Made by a program: the position numbers and the translations under genes. 64,000 nucleotides of DNA from Adiantum capillus-veneris (taxonomy: Eukaryota; Streptophyta; Polypodiopsida; Polypodiales; Pteridaceae), in assembly GCA_014529385.2 (NCBI GenBank), contig CM043947.1, positions 132,352,891 through 132,416,890 of the forward strand, written 5' to 3'. Every line of letters starts with the position of its first letter. Position 1 is the first letter of the stretch. Under the pieces are notes generated by a model, which was not told where the DNA came from, ran no database searches, and was given only the letters and a program-made list of their open reading frames with translations. Shown piece by piece: positions 21,778 through 33,261 of the stretch.

Positions 21778-22770
21778 TGTTTGTTGACAGTTATCATTCA
21801 CTCACTCCCCTCTCAACCTTCCTCCCTGACCTCTCAATCTCCCAATCTTAGGGAATGTATATATAAAGACTTATACTCACAAAAAGCAAAAATAATAAAG
21901 AGCAAGAGCAATTAGCAAACGAGTATGCACAATAAAAGTCAAAACATTGACCTAGATCTACACATTCACATCCGGTACACTGAAACAGAAACCTATGTCA
22001 TAAAACACCTTTGATCCTCATCACTCGAGTGATGTAGGGTAGGTAAGATTAGTACGATAGGAGTGTTTTTGTTTCAGAGTTCAGTGATTAGCAAAGTCAT
22101 TTTTTCCAACTGATGTGCCTCCTAGAGGTATTTCTTGTGTTTCATAGTGTGTACAGGAACGTGTTGCTGTGGTTAGGACTTGGACCTTCATAGAATCTTT
22201 CTGTCGTTCAAACTTCAAATCAAGCGCGACCATGAACACAAACAGGTGTTTCTTGTCCATTAGCATTGCCCCTTATCTTTTTGCATCCATGTTTGTTTGC
22301 TTTAATTCTGATTGGTAGCATAATATTCAACACATTTGTTTAGTATCAAACATTAAATTCAATGTAATTTTTTGTCATAATCATGTGTCTAGGTTTAAAA
22401 ATCAAACAGTCCGACTAAGCTAGTTTGACCAAGTTAGGTGTTATAGATCTTCTCTTAATACCATGGGGAATGCCTTCCTAATAATCAATGGTTACTTAGG
22501 TTCTTAATCCGATTTAGGCAGCATTGTGTGAAATGTAGTAGGGCTTTCTAGTGGGCTTAGTCCCTATTGACCTTTAAGCTTAAGTATTATAAAGGGAGTT
22601 TACTAGTGTGATGAGCTTGGGGAGGGTAACAACGTTATATGACCCCCCAAAGTTACAAAATTAAAATGTTGAAAAAAGAATTAAAAAAAATCAAAGTTCC
22701 ACAATGTAAAATCTTAAGCCGGAAGAGAAATCTCAGCTTGATTGGGTACTTCACTCACATGTATCGCCCA
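21778..22770 (+). repeat. Possible second LTR inside the element
   Basis: Starts TGTTTGTTGACAG immediately after the purine tract ggaaggggggag and ends GCCCA immediately before TGGTACTAGAGC. That last sequence is two changes from the initiator-Met primer site. A tatatataaag box lies at 21857-21867 with aataaag downstream. The layout (polypurine tract, TG...CA block of 993 bp, primer-like site) is what a shared or recombined LTR would look like. No partner copy is present in the window, so this stays tentative. Confidence 0.35.
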
Positions 22771-23401
22771 TGGTACTAGAGCCCTAGAGGTTCCCAGTGT
22801 GGGCGCTTTTCCTTGAAAAGCAAAAAACCCAAGGCATACAAAATAAGCACACACATCAAAATTGAATCACTGTGAAAAGACTTTGGGGGGTCAAAGAAAA
22901 GGTAATCAGTCAGGCGATGATTTCATGAGAAATTCCTTTTATCGTAGCTTAACTACAAGGTCTTCTAGGTATAGCCTCTAGTCAGCCCTCGAACATGAAA
23001 TACTTGGTTCTTGCGATTAAACAACTTAATTGACCAGAGAAAATTAAGAAGCTTACCCATGGTATTAATCGTCGATCTCTAGTACCTTTCGACCGTTAAA
23101 TTAGCGACCCCAGACTTGTTTACTTTTTACCTTTACATCTGTTTATGCATTTGATTATATTGAACTTTAATGTTTATTGCTGACAAATGGTTTAAAATTC
23201 TGTTACCAATCAATTTGTCTGCCTAAAACTGCATATGCTTTTTAATTGTATATGAGAATGCAATTACTGTGCCAATGTTGTTTGATTTTGCAGTTGACTG
23301 AAGAAGGCTAAGGACATTCATCTCAAATTCTCTTCCACCTCGATGAACGTGCTGCAACTCAATAGCTTCCGAGGATGGAATCTACATCAGGAAGGGGGGC
23401 A

Positions 23402-23714
23402 TGTTAACCCTCACGGCTCACGAACACCCTATCACCTACGACGGATGTTGTATTATTTACTTGGTAGAGTCAGGTGCTGGGCTTGTCGGTCCAATAGGAA
23501 AAGGGTAAGAGTGATCTTCGCCGATGAGAGACACACTCTAACTGGAACATTCAAGGGATTAGTTGGCTAAGCATGGGTGCCCAAGTGTGAATGGGGCGAG
23601 CTCATATAAAAGTCAACTAAACCTAAAATTCACTCATTCTCTCATTTGTGCAATTGAAGAGTGCTATTGCTCCATCTCCATCTTCTTCTTCTTCATCGCC
23701 TTGTGTGTGTGTGT

Positions 23715-23800
<86 letters not shown>

Positions 23801-24024
23801 TCGACCATTGCGGCGGCACGACGACGGCGAGGCGGTTGAGCGCGGCGACTCCCTCTCCTCGCGGCGAGGAATCCTCCACGAAGCAAGCGTAGAGCGGTGA
23901 GTGACACACCATCGTCATCTTTGAGCTTACTAGTTTAGGCTTGTTGTGTGCTTGGAGCCATTTGTGGCTCGCACGTGGTGTATCGGCAAGTTCCTTGCAT
24001 TGACATGTGCGACATACGCGCACA
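23402..24024 (+). repeat. 3' LTR of the non-autonomous element
   Basis: 623 bp, beginning TGTTAACCC right after the purine tract aggaaggggggca. It contains a 79-bp GA tract (23719-23797) at the same place as the left LTR. Ends ...gcgcaca, followed by the target duplication CTAGG. Confidence 0.92.
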
Positions 24025-24029
24025 CTAGG

Positions 24030-25193
24030 AGAGAACTAACAACACAAATGACTGACATTTGATGACTATTCATCTAAAAATTGGATCTTATCATTTGTTT
24101 GCTACACGGTCAGACACTCCAAAGAAGAGAAAGAGAGTTATCAAGTTGACATGGACCACACTAAATGATCCATAGGTTGTCTTGTCAACGAATCCATTCA
24201 AGTATAACATGGCCTCAAAGTATTCAACTGCGTATGAAAGGACGAGCAAGGGAAGAGATGGGAGGCACCCCATATGCTAAAAGACTTCAACATTGTTGTC
24301 TACACGCCACAAAATGCTGAGAGAGCAATCTCTAGACTAGGAGTTGAGGACTTCCTATCAGAGCCGATAGTTTGAGCCGATTATAGGAAAGCTCATGAGT
24401 TGATAACAACTCTCGAGAAGATAAATGAGGAGAAACTGACAACAATACTCACAAAAGCATACGAGGAAAAGGTGACAGTGGAAATAACCCCAGATACGAT
24501 AGCAAAAATCACTAAGTTTTCCAAGGGGAGAGCATGTGAATCCACAAGGCTATGCAGATGAGGATTTCAGTACAATGAAATTTTCAACTTTTTGTAGTAT
24601 CAAAGAAAGAAGGGTCTTGCACCAGCATCTGCATTTTGATAGACAAACCAAGTACACAAAGCCATAACAAAATCTGGCATCAACACTACACAAGGTAGTG
24701 CCACAACACCAACATGTACCTATTGATCTAGCCAAGTGGGAAATTGACCGACTAGTAGCAGTAGCCGAGAAGAAGTAGTGGACAAAGCAATCTGCCATCC
24801 CACACCTAGGGGGAGCTGACTTTTTGACAAAAATAGCAGCCTGTCTTATCGAGGAAAGAGACTCACTGGAAGATGCTCCAGATTTTAATGAATGGGCAGA
24901 AAAGATGCATCAACCCAAGGCTAAGAAGGTAGCAGGACCTTCTACATCAGCAAAAACTACTAGAGTAGAAAAAATAACACAACCTGAATATGTCAGAGAT
25001 AAATGAGCCACTAGCTCCGAGTCAGTAGGATCAAAGACTGAAGAGGAAGAAGTAGAGCTTCACTAACTAGATCCCACATGACAAATAAGGGGTCATTTGC
25101 CTCCTAAGGCCTACTTACCTCTCTCCATACTTATTTTCACTTAAAACACCATTAACAAATCAGGTGACCTAGAGCTAAAACCGCTCATTGCGT

Positions 25194-25224
<31 letters not shown>

Positions 25225-25290
25225 ACTCAAACGTAACACATTAGACATATATCACAATATATTTGTCTCAAGAAAAAGAAGAATAAGAAA
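24030..25290 (+). pseudogene. Decayed 5' coding region of a second Gypsy element
   Basis: Broken coding-like sequence upstream of a Gypsy RT. Readable pieces include KRKRVIKLTWTTLNDP near 24130, and an acidic-basic stretch at 24824-25006 (CLIEERDSLEDAPDFNEWAE, then KAKKVAGPSTSAKTT). No zinc knuckle or protease motif was recognised. A CA repeat lies at 25194-25228. Confidence 0.4.
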
Positions 25291-26335
25291 TTCATATCAA
25301 AACTATAAAGGAATATAAGGATATCTTTGCATGGTCATACAAAGATCTCAAAGGGGTGGATCCTGACATTTGTCAACATACAATAACGATGAGAGATGAT
25401 GCCAAGCCAAGCAGACAAAGACCCTACACTTATAATGAGAAATTTACTAAAAAGATTAAAGAGGAGATGGAAAAGCTCAAGAAAGAAGAGTTCATCTATG
25501 AGATTGAATACACAGATTGGATATCCTCTATTGGGATAGTACCTAAGCAAAATAGAAAACTAAGGGTGTGCGTCGACCTAAAAAAGGTGAATACAGACAC
25601 CATTAGGGACAACTATCCTCTTTGTATCACTGAATATGTTCTAGAAAGAGTGGTTTGAAAGGAAGTTAATAGCTTCTAAAATGGATTCTTAGGATATCAT
25701 CAATCGGCCATTGATCCAGACCAACATAAAATAGCTTTTTCTATAGAGTGGGACATATTTTCATATAGAGTCATGCCTTTTGGGTTGACAAATACTCCAA
25801 CAACATTCCAAATGCTCATGAGCCATGCTTTCAAGGAGTATCTTACAAAATTTCTTAGAAGTTTACATGGAAAACCTGTGCATACACTCATGCAAACGAG
25901 TAGATGATTTTGAGCATCTCAAGAAAGTCTTTGAGAAATGCAACCTATATAGGATTTGTTTAAATCCCAAAAAATGTGTATTCATGGTTAGGTAAGGCAA
26001 CATTCTTAGACATGTAGTTTCTAAAAATGGAATTGCATGGATATGGAGAAAGTAGGGGTCATTACAAGAATGCCTAGATATACCAATGTCAAGGAAGTTC
26101 AAGTTTTCATAGAATATTGTGTATATTATCAAAGATTTATGTACATGTATGATGTGATTACCAAACCCATGTATAGCTTGATCACACAATTTATCTTGAT
26201 TGAAGAATGCAAAGGGTCTTTTCAAAAGCTTGAGAAAAATCTATCTTCAACCTCAACCTTGAAAATTACAAACTGGAATAAAGTTTTCATTTACATGTTG
26301 ATGCTTCTAATTTTTCTATTTGTAGTATATTAGTG
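25291..26335 (+). pseudogene. Reverse transcriptase of the second Gypsy element
   Basis: Blocks: IFAWSYKDLKGVDPDICQHT, RQRPYTYNEKFTKKIKEEME, IVPKQNRKLRVCVDLKKVN, then after stops FSYRVMPFGLTNTPTTFQM. The active-site strand reads VYMENLCIHS, in which the Asp pair is lost. The RT-RNase H link is VITRMPRYTNVKEVQVFIEY. It is clearly related to the RT at 11.1 kb (shared AWSYKDLKGVD, CQHTI and QRPYTYN-type blocks) but decayed independently. Confidence 0.85.
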
Positions 26336-27229
26336 AAACCAAGAGATGGAACCATGGAATTTTCCATCTCTTATGCTAGTAGGCAATTGAATAAAGCTAA
26401 AAAAAATCACGACACAATAGAAAGAGAATGCCTCGAAATGATTTTGGGCTATCAAAAAATTTATATATTACTTATTGACGAATAAGTTTTTGTTCTTTGT
26501 GGATCATTAAAAACTACTCTATCTAGTCAATCAACCATGTAATACAATAGTAAGATGCTTTATCATTATTTTGGAGTTTGAATTTACATTTATTGTGAAG
26601 AAGGGTATCACACACCAAAGGAATGATCACTTATTAAGGAGGACCACCTCAGGTGAACCTCTTAATGGAGTTGATGATGATTTGCTAGATGCTTATCTAT
26701 TCTCTGTAGAGATGATACCAAGATAGTTAGAGGACCCTGCTACTTTAATGACCATATCACAAGTAGATTCATAGATTCCCCTTCTTATAACATCAAAGCT
26801 GATTGAGAAATTGAGTATGTCTCAACTATTAGCATAGAGATTGTATAGAAAAAACAAATGTAGAATCCTACTCTTGTGCAAATCCCTGAGGAAAAAGCCA
26901 ACCTATATAAATCAAGTCCATAAAATAGTAATTGGAATCCATTTCCTTAAACACCAAACCATGAGAGGGCTTACATGGTCAGTGGTTTACTAGGAAACTA
27001 TGAAAAGATATGTTCATGTTTATGTAGAACATGCTCTCAATGAAAAAAAAACCCTATACCTCATGCTACTTAATTTCAAATATCCACTGTACCAAAATGG
27101 AGCAAATATTTGGTAGATTACTCCACAAATCAAAGATCTCCTAAATATATACGCAAACACTAGCAGATGACAATTGAAATAGAAGTAAGAAATTACATAA
27201 TGATTGGACAACGATTTTTCCAATGAGGA
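26336..27229 (+). pseudogene. RNase H and linker of the second Gypsy element
   Basis: Scattered RNase H pieces: EFSISYASRQLNKAK near 26360, the F-x-x-D-H block near 26490 (FFVDH), and VKKGITHQRNDHLLRRT near 26595. Multiple stops and shifts. The linker near 26640-26720 matches the first element in wording (GVDDDLLDAYLFSVEMIP). Confidence 0.7.
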
Positions 27230-27590
27230 AAGGATCAACATTTGATACCATGTGCCAATAAAGAAGAATATATCCCTGTCTTAGAGTAAGCACATGTAGG
27301 TCTAGCAAAATGTCATTTTTTCCATGAAACCATAGCTAGAGCAATACTATGGCTAGTATATTGTGGCTCATGCTGTTTGTTGATGCCAAGGAGTTTGTGA
27401 GATGATGTGATGCATGCCAAAGGGATAAGATTTCCACTCGAATGGATAGCATGCCATTACAACTGATGATGGGAGCAAGAACATTTGCAAAGTGGAAAAT
27501 CGACTTTGTTGGTCCTATACAACCACCCACCTACAAATTTCAGGTACAATATATTATGGTGACCACGAACTATTTGACTATGTCATAAAA
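27230..27590 (+). pseudogene. Integrase N-terminal part of the second Gypsy element
   Basis: Includes EEYIPVLE and the zinc-region remnant near 27240-27370, then RDKISTRMDSMPLQLMMGA and the start of the catalytic core KWKIDFVGPIQPPTYKFQVQY (first Asp). The reading breaks after TNYLTM near 27575; the next expected residues appear about 1.6 kb downstream at 29215. Confidence 0.75.
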
Positions 27591-28380
27591 TATAAAATCT
27601 AACTTTACCAAATGATTTTCTCATATTAAACTGATCATTTAATATGGGAAGATAAAAGGAGAACAAGAATTAGGATATAGATATGTGCTTCTAGACCTAT
27701 CTCAACAGGGGACCAAAAGGAGAAATGGTTGCATCTCAATAGGGATCCAAAAGGAGATGGTCTACCAAAGAGCAAAGAGCAATGTGCAATAAGTGCTTCT
27801 AGATTTACCTTAGCAAGGTACCAAGAGGAGAGATTGTTATATCTCAATAGGGGTCCAAAAGAAGGTAGTCTATTAAAGAGGAACCTACATATAATGGAGC
27901 TTAAAAGACCTTAAGGTTAGCTTCATTAAAGACCTCCATAAGTTAGTGTTAAAAAGTCCTTTGACCTTAGGCAAGCTAGGACTGACCTTGAGGTGGGAAT
28001 CCTACCCAAGCATGAGGTGCTTATCGGATTGCTACGTGTTTGTGAGAACCTTGCCCAAAGCTTGAGGTGATTTTTATGCTTAAATGAATAAGGTTCTTGA
28101 AGTGTTCAATTCAAAGATAAACTCTCAAGAGGCATAAACGGTTTCATGCTTGAAAGACTAGGTGCTTGAAGTGTTCAATTCAAACAAAATGACTTAGGAA
28201 GCATAAAAGACACATGTTAAGATATCCTCCACATGTGGCCCTCATGATGTGCTTAAATCCTATTGGATAGGCTTTAAAGGGGTTCAATGAGAATTTAGAT
28301 ACATAAAAATAAATAATTAAGTTCTTTCTCTCAAAGAGGAAAAAGAGTACACATGTCCAAATGATATAATTAAGTAATAC

Positions 28381-28452
<72 letters not shown>

Positions 28453-28491
28453 GACCAAACTTGAGAGGGGGTATACTCTCCCCCCCCCCCC

Positions 28492-28534
<43 letters not shown>

Positions 28535-29214
28535 TGTCTCATTGTGTGGAGTGCAAAGTGCAAGAGGTCCATCTCCTTCTCCAAGCTTGTTGAGAAGTGG
28601 AAAGCCTACACCAACACTCTTGGCTATGGAATGCAAATCCAACCAAGAGCCATGATTCAATGCTTAAGCCTTCCATCTTCTTCATCTTCATTACTATGCT
28701 ATTATGCTATGCTAAGCAAGAAGAGCAATCATAAGTGAGGAACCATTTCTTTCTCCTATGGATGATTCTTCTTCCTCTTCCCTACCCTCATTCCTGGATA
28801 GCTCTCTCCACCTTCGAAGATGTTTGAGGCCTTGAGACTGAGGCTTGGGATAGTTAATGCTTTTTGAAAAGTTTATGTTATGATCGTGATGCATGAAGCT
28901 TTCCATCTTCATAGCATCACCAAGGTCACAAGGAGCACAAAGATTGTCTTGTACCAAGTCTCTCTTGATGGGAGAATCTATAATACACTGATGCCTTTTG
29001 GAGAGGGGACCGCTGGCTCCAAGTAAATCCGGTCCTCAACTATTGTCATGTTCTCCAATACTCTCTCTCTCTTGCAAAAATATTGTTCATGCCAAGTTAG
29101 TTAAGTACTATGCTACCATAAATTAAGTTCTCCCTCTATGTTCTCAAAGTAATCTCACAAAAATGATTACTCTAATTCTCTTAATTCCTCTATTCTCAAA
29201 GTGGAAATTTCCAT
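27591..29214 (+). mobile_element. About 1.6-kb repeat-derived insertion within the integrase
   Basis: Non-coding block separating two halves of one integrase core. It contains two degenerate units of about 108 bp (starting 27687 and 27795; shared gcttctaga and atctcaatagg blocks), a repeated cttgaagtgttcaattcaaa (28096 and 28165), a long CA tract (28382-28448), a C14 run with a further CA tract (28481-28533), and a stretch from about 28220 to 29100 matching the repeat at 40.68-41.46 kb. No clear terminal repeats or exact target duplication could be fixed. Confidence 0.5.
28220..29100 (+). repeat. Dispersed repeat, copy 1 (LTR-like)
   Basis: Shares long blocks in order with 40680-41460: ttaaatcctattgg, gcaaatccaaccaagagcca, caccttcgaaggtg-like, cttgatgggrgaa...ataatac, and ccttttggag-ggggaccg...aaatcc-gtcctcaactattg. 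The arrangement suggests an LTR or LTR fragment with poly(A)-type signals near its 3' end. The CA tracts are specific to this copy; the other copy has a CT tract in the corresponding place. Confidence 0.6.
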
Positions 29215-29990
29215 TACGTCTAAGTGGACTGAAACAAGAGCCGCTAGGAAGAATGTTGCATGAGCTATGGATGCATTCCTCAAGGAATGTGTTTTCACAA
29301 GATACAAACTTTCAATTGAGCTTGTGAGCGACCGAGGTACTTATTTTCTTAATGGGGTAATAGATTGCTTGATAAATGAGTTTATGGTTATCCATAACAA
29401 ATCTACACCATATCATCCTCAAGATAATGGCCAAGTAGACCATATGTACAAAATCCTTAGCTTGGTGATTACAAAGATTGTAAGATCTAGACTCACAAAT
29501 TGAATCTTCATTTAGCTCTTTGGGCTTATAGAGTTTTGTACAAATAGATTTGAATGCTACACCTTTTGATTTGGCCTATGGACTATATGTATTACTTCCC
29601 ATAGAATTTCTACTTTTAACACTCTGAGTTGCAAACGAGCTAGAGTGGACATGTCACAAACTATCTAATTGTTTAGAAAACCTTGAACAATTAGATGAGC
29701 TAAGGCTTGTAGTCATTTCACACATCTATGCTTATAGAAAGAAACAAAAACAATTTTGTGACTCTCATCTATTAACAAAAATCTTCAAACAAGGAGATTG
29801 TGTGTTGGTATATTCCTTAAACATCTTACTCCAAAGTTTAAGAAAAAGGGGCATGGTTCTTTTGTGTTTGAAAATGTCTCATCTAGTGGGGGATGTTAAG
29901 GCATGTTAGATGGAGAAGTCATGGAGAACTAGATAAGTAATTGTTGTTTACGTAAATATAATCTACCACTAACCAATGAGCCACTAGAAT
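29215..29990 (+). pseudogene. Integrase C-terminal part of the second Gypsy element
   Basis: Resumes with YVSKWTETRAARKN, then an open stretch (29267-29503) with LSIELVSDRGTYFLNGVIDC (second catalytic Asp) and HPQDNGQVDHMYKILSL. In the last block the expected catalytic Glu reads Asp (QVDHMYK). The C-terminal module is fragmentary, with pieces such as LRKYNLPLTNEPLE near 29950. After it, coding-like text continues (KRKETI, PVPIIVDSSSIVYSS) to about 30145. Confidence 0.75.
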
Positions 29991-30145
29991 GAATACATAC
30001 AACAAAGGAATGTAGGATCAAGTGTTAATGGATCATTGATGAAGCTCACATTACGGTATTGAAGAGAAAAGAAACAATATGATTGGACCACAAACCAGTG
30101 CCAATCATTGTAGATTCAAGCTCTATAGTTTACTCAAGTAGAAAT

Positions 30146-32440
30146 AGATGATGAATGGATAGATGGATTTGACATGAGACTTACGATGACCTTGGAAGGT
30201 GGAATCAAATCAATGCCTTAGCAAATATAGGTTCCAGGATCATGAGACTCACAATGATGACCTTGAAAGGGATCAAAATCAATGCCTTGGTGCATACATG
30301 TGCTAGGATCAATGCTATTAACTACTCCACATACAAGAAAGCCACTACATAACCCTTGGAGTTTTATCGAGCCAAAGTGAAAGCTTGTCACAAGGAATCC
30401 ACTCCAACTTAGGTACATGATTAACATCAACCTTCTAGTACATGGACTTCCCTATTCATACACTTTTATCCGCATTTCATAAAAACATACGAATGAAGAC
30501 ATGGTATTGGGAGTTCATTGGATAAGGACATATGAAGCAGTTCAAAATTGGGACACTAAGGTCTTGGAACTCTCTCTTAAGGGTAGACAACTGAAAGTAC
30601 CATTTGTCTATAGTAAAGAGGAATGGAAAGCTGAACTATGAGCTTCCAAGTCAGCCAAAGCATGTACACCTAGAACACATGGATATCCACATCTCAATGC
30701 ATGTAACAAGATTTACCCTCATTAGATAGGCATGCAAGGAACCATACATTATTGGGTATCAAAATCTCAAATTAAATCAAATTTTATATAGATTTGGGTG
30801 CCTAAAATTCATTACCATAGCAACCAAGCTACATAAAATCTTGAGATCCCACCATCTACTACAAAGAACATGCAAAAAGTGCAACCAGGTGCGACCAGAT
30901 GGGTATGGAAGCCAAAGAACAGGACAATGGAGAGAGCACCAATCAAATCATCTCTTAAATGGGTGACAAATCTTCAACAACTAAAGATTCAATAGAAACC
31001 ATTGATATATCACTCAACCAACTGATAGACAAAACCATGATAGCTGTTCGCAATTGACTATAAAGGGATGCACTCAATTGCACTCAAGAGGAACCAACGA
31101 TATATCACTCAACCATGATGGAAAGCCCAAATGAGGCTCACCATGCCTTAATTTTGCAATAAAAACTCAAAAAATGGAGTTTAAATGATGAAAGTTACAA
31201 AAGGAAAGTAGGATTCATGAATTATTGGGACTAATCAAGAGGTATGAGAGAAATTGAGTTATGGGGTCCATATATGTATATACTAGGTAGACCAAAAATA
31301 GTTTCATTTGTACTTGTCACCTGTAAAGAGAGCTCTCAGAGGCCTTTTTCTATGCACATTTACAAGTTTCTACTAGACTTTATAGTGCAGACTCTCACAC
31401 GAGATATGAGGGGTGAGTTCCTAACCTACTAACGAACTTGTTTTATTGCAGATTCATCAAATGGATTGTCCAGAAAACCCCTAGGTCATTGGGGAATCTT
31501 CAGGGTAGAAAGATGCAAAAATGACCATAACGACCGCTCTAGTGCACCAAATTCAACCAAACTTGAATGGAGCTATAGCATAGACCTATAAACACTCCTA
31601 TAAGCTTATATGACCATTTGATTAGGGTTCAAGGGGATCTATAGATAATAATCTCAAATTCTTTAGTGTCAAAACTAGATTCTAACTTCACAATGGGCTT
31701 CTACATGGAGTATATAGGCAATGTATCTGTTAGGAGCTTGGGAAGAGATTAGTCGATGCCTATGGCATTAGAAAATGGCTCAGAGGTGTGCAAATCATCA
31801 TTTGGACCTACAACCACAAATTGAGTCCAAAGTGATTCAAATTTCATAGGGTAGAATATCAATATGACCTATAGGACAAGCCATGCACTTCAAAGTGAGA
31901 AGAGTCACCACTATCAAGAGTCAAAGGTAAAACTATAGATAACAAAGAGCAAAGTGGGAGAATGCATCTCCAATAATCAAATTCAAGATCAAAAGAGTGT
32001 TCCAAGTAGAGTAGGTCTTATAATGGATTTGGTTGAGCTTGTACTGTGCACATGGGGGTTGTCTCAAGACTATGAACATAGTGGGGTTGCTTGCATGTCT
32101 TTGGTTGCTTGGCCTATGCTTTAAAAACTAGTGCTTGCAAAGCAACACACAAAAAAAAAGACCAAGTTGCAAAGTGTATTTAAACAATAAAATGTAAAAA
32201 AATTTAAGATTTTCTCATATGATAGTCTCGTTAAATTTTTTTGGAAAAAAATATAGCTAAATCTTGTATTGAAGAGACCAGGCAACACTAGATGATGCTT
32301 CATGAACAAAAGAGACACCTCTAATGTTAGATGGTTAGTTCCTGCACAAAAGGTAGAATACATGAAATGCTATTCATGATAAGATGCTCAAAGTATAATA
32401 TAAATTTGGCGTTTAATATTATGCTCATGAGCTTATACAT
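30146..32440 (+). other. Decayed element sequence, W-[VI]-P-K remnants, otherwise no gene
   Basis: Continuation of low-quality coding-like sequence after the integrase. Degenerate W-x-P-K motifs appear near 30753 (YWVSK), 30795 (IWVPKIHYH) and 30899 (RWVWKPKNR), like those after the other Gypsy elements. From about 31 kb to 32.4 kb I see only AT-rich sequence with short, unsupported open stretches. An imperfect repeat of a 'catgagactcacaatgatgaccttg' type phrase occurs near 30176-30260. Confidence 0.4.
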
Positions 32441-32759
32441 ATTCAAATCTTAAGCAAGTATTGGGTACCAATCCTATTAAAGCAAAAAATGAAAAGAATC
32501 AAAGGAGATACGGGCAATGTGGGAGTCAGATCGACGGGGGAGGTAAGGCGAGGCAGGCAGATGGCATAGTGGCGCAGGTTGGCATCGCACGAAGCCAGAA
32601 GCGACACCAAAAACTTGGGAGCAGGTGGAGGTTGAGGCTGCAAGGGAGGTGATCGGAGTAGTCGAGAGGAAGGTTGGCGAATGAGCGTGTAGGGGACGAC
32701 ACAAGCTAGGTGGAGGAGCAGCTCTTTTTTTAAAAATATGCAAAGGAAATTTTTTCACA

Positions 32760-32856
32760 GCTGTGACAGCTGCGCCATTGGTTACTGCAAAACAGGGGTC
32801 GAGACAATGTCTGATCCATGCAGGTTCAAATTCCATCACAGTTTTGGCTTGACGTC

Positions 32857-32916
<60 letters not shown>

Positions 32917-33056
32917 ATATCTCAAGATTCTGGGGAATACAATAAAGAACTTGCCAAGCTGTATGTTCTTACAATTCTAGAAGGATTTATTTGGCTCGAA
33001 TTTGGGAAGGTGCTCGTCGAATAATAAACGAAAAGGGAAAGGGAAAAGGAGGGGGG

Positions 33057-33089
<33 letters not shown>

Positions 33090-33260
33090 AGGAGGCGGCA
33101 AATAAGGCACACAGGTGTAGAGCAAGGTGGGGATTACATTTTTTTTCTCGTTTGGCATCGCTTTGAGGGCACCACAACGTTCATGGCGGAGTGGCTTAGA
33201 CCATTTGATACACTTGTAATGTATTCGTCTCTGAGGTTCGAGCTTTGTGGTAGATTTTTT
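32760..33260 (+). repeat. Possible tRNA-derived SINE sequences (Pol III box pairs)
   Basis: Two A-box/B-box pairs lie on the plus strand. The first is tgcgccattggtta (32771-32784) with ggttcaaattcc (32823-32834). The second is TGGCGGAGTGG (33184-33194), which fits the A-box consensus, with ggttcgagc (33235-33243) and T7 at 33255-33261. The second pair encloses an anticodon-like arm ATACA-CTTGTAA-TGTAT (perfect 5-bp stem, 7-base loop). Acceptor and D stems do not pair well, so neither is a working tRNA. A GA tract (32860-32913) and a G31 run (33058-33088) lie between them. Confidence 0.35.
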
Positions 33261-33261
33261 T

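Larger units (their letters stand above)
17948..24024 (+). mobile_element. LTR retrotransposon with gag-protease but no RT or integrase
   Basis: A 6.08-kb element with LTRs at 17948-18525 and 23402-24024 (TGTTAACCC...CA), an exact 5-bp target duplication CTAGG at 17943-17947 and 24025-24029, a primer site at 18530 and a polypurine tract at 23388-23401. Internal coding (19499-21760) is gag-like, then protease, then W-[VI]-P-K motifs. I found no RT, RNase H or integrase blocks inside, so mobility would have needed proteins from another element. The LTRs are similar apart from GA-tract length and a block of about 45 bp (near 23514-23560) absent from the left LTR. The internal region may itself be composite (see 21778-22770). 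Confidence 0.9.

Noticed and set aside
28180-28660. Cys-Val and His-Thr repeat proteins
   Set aside because: Products of CA/TG tracts with no motif outside the repeat.
33184-33261. A tRNA-Thr(UGU) gene
   Set aside because: The anticodon arm and box A fit, but the acceptor stem does not pair and the D and T stems are poor. Kept only as a SINE or relict candidate.
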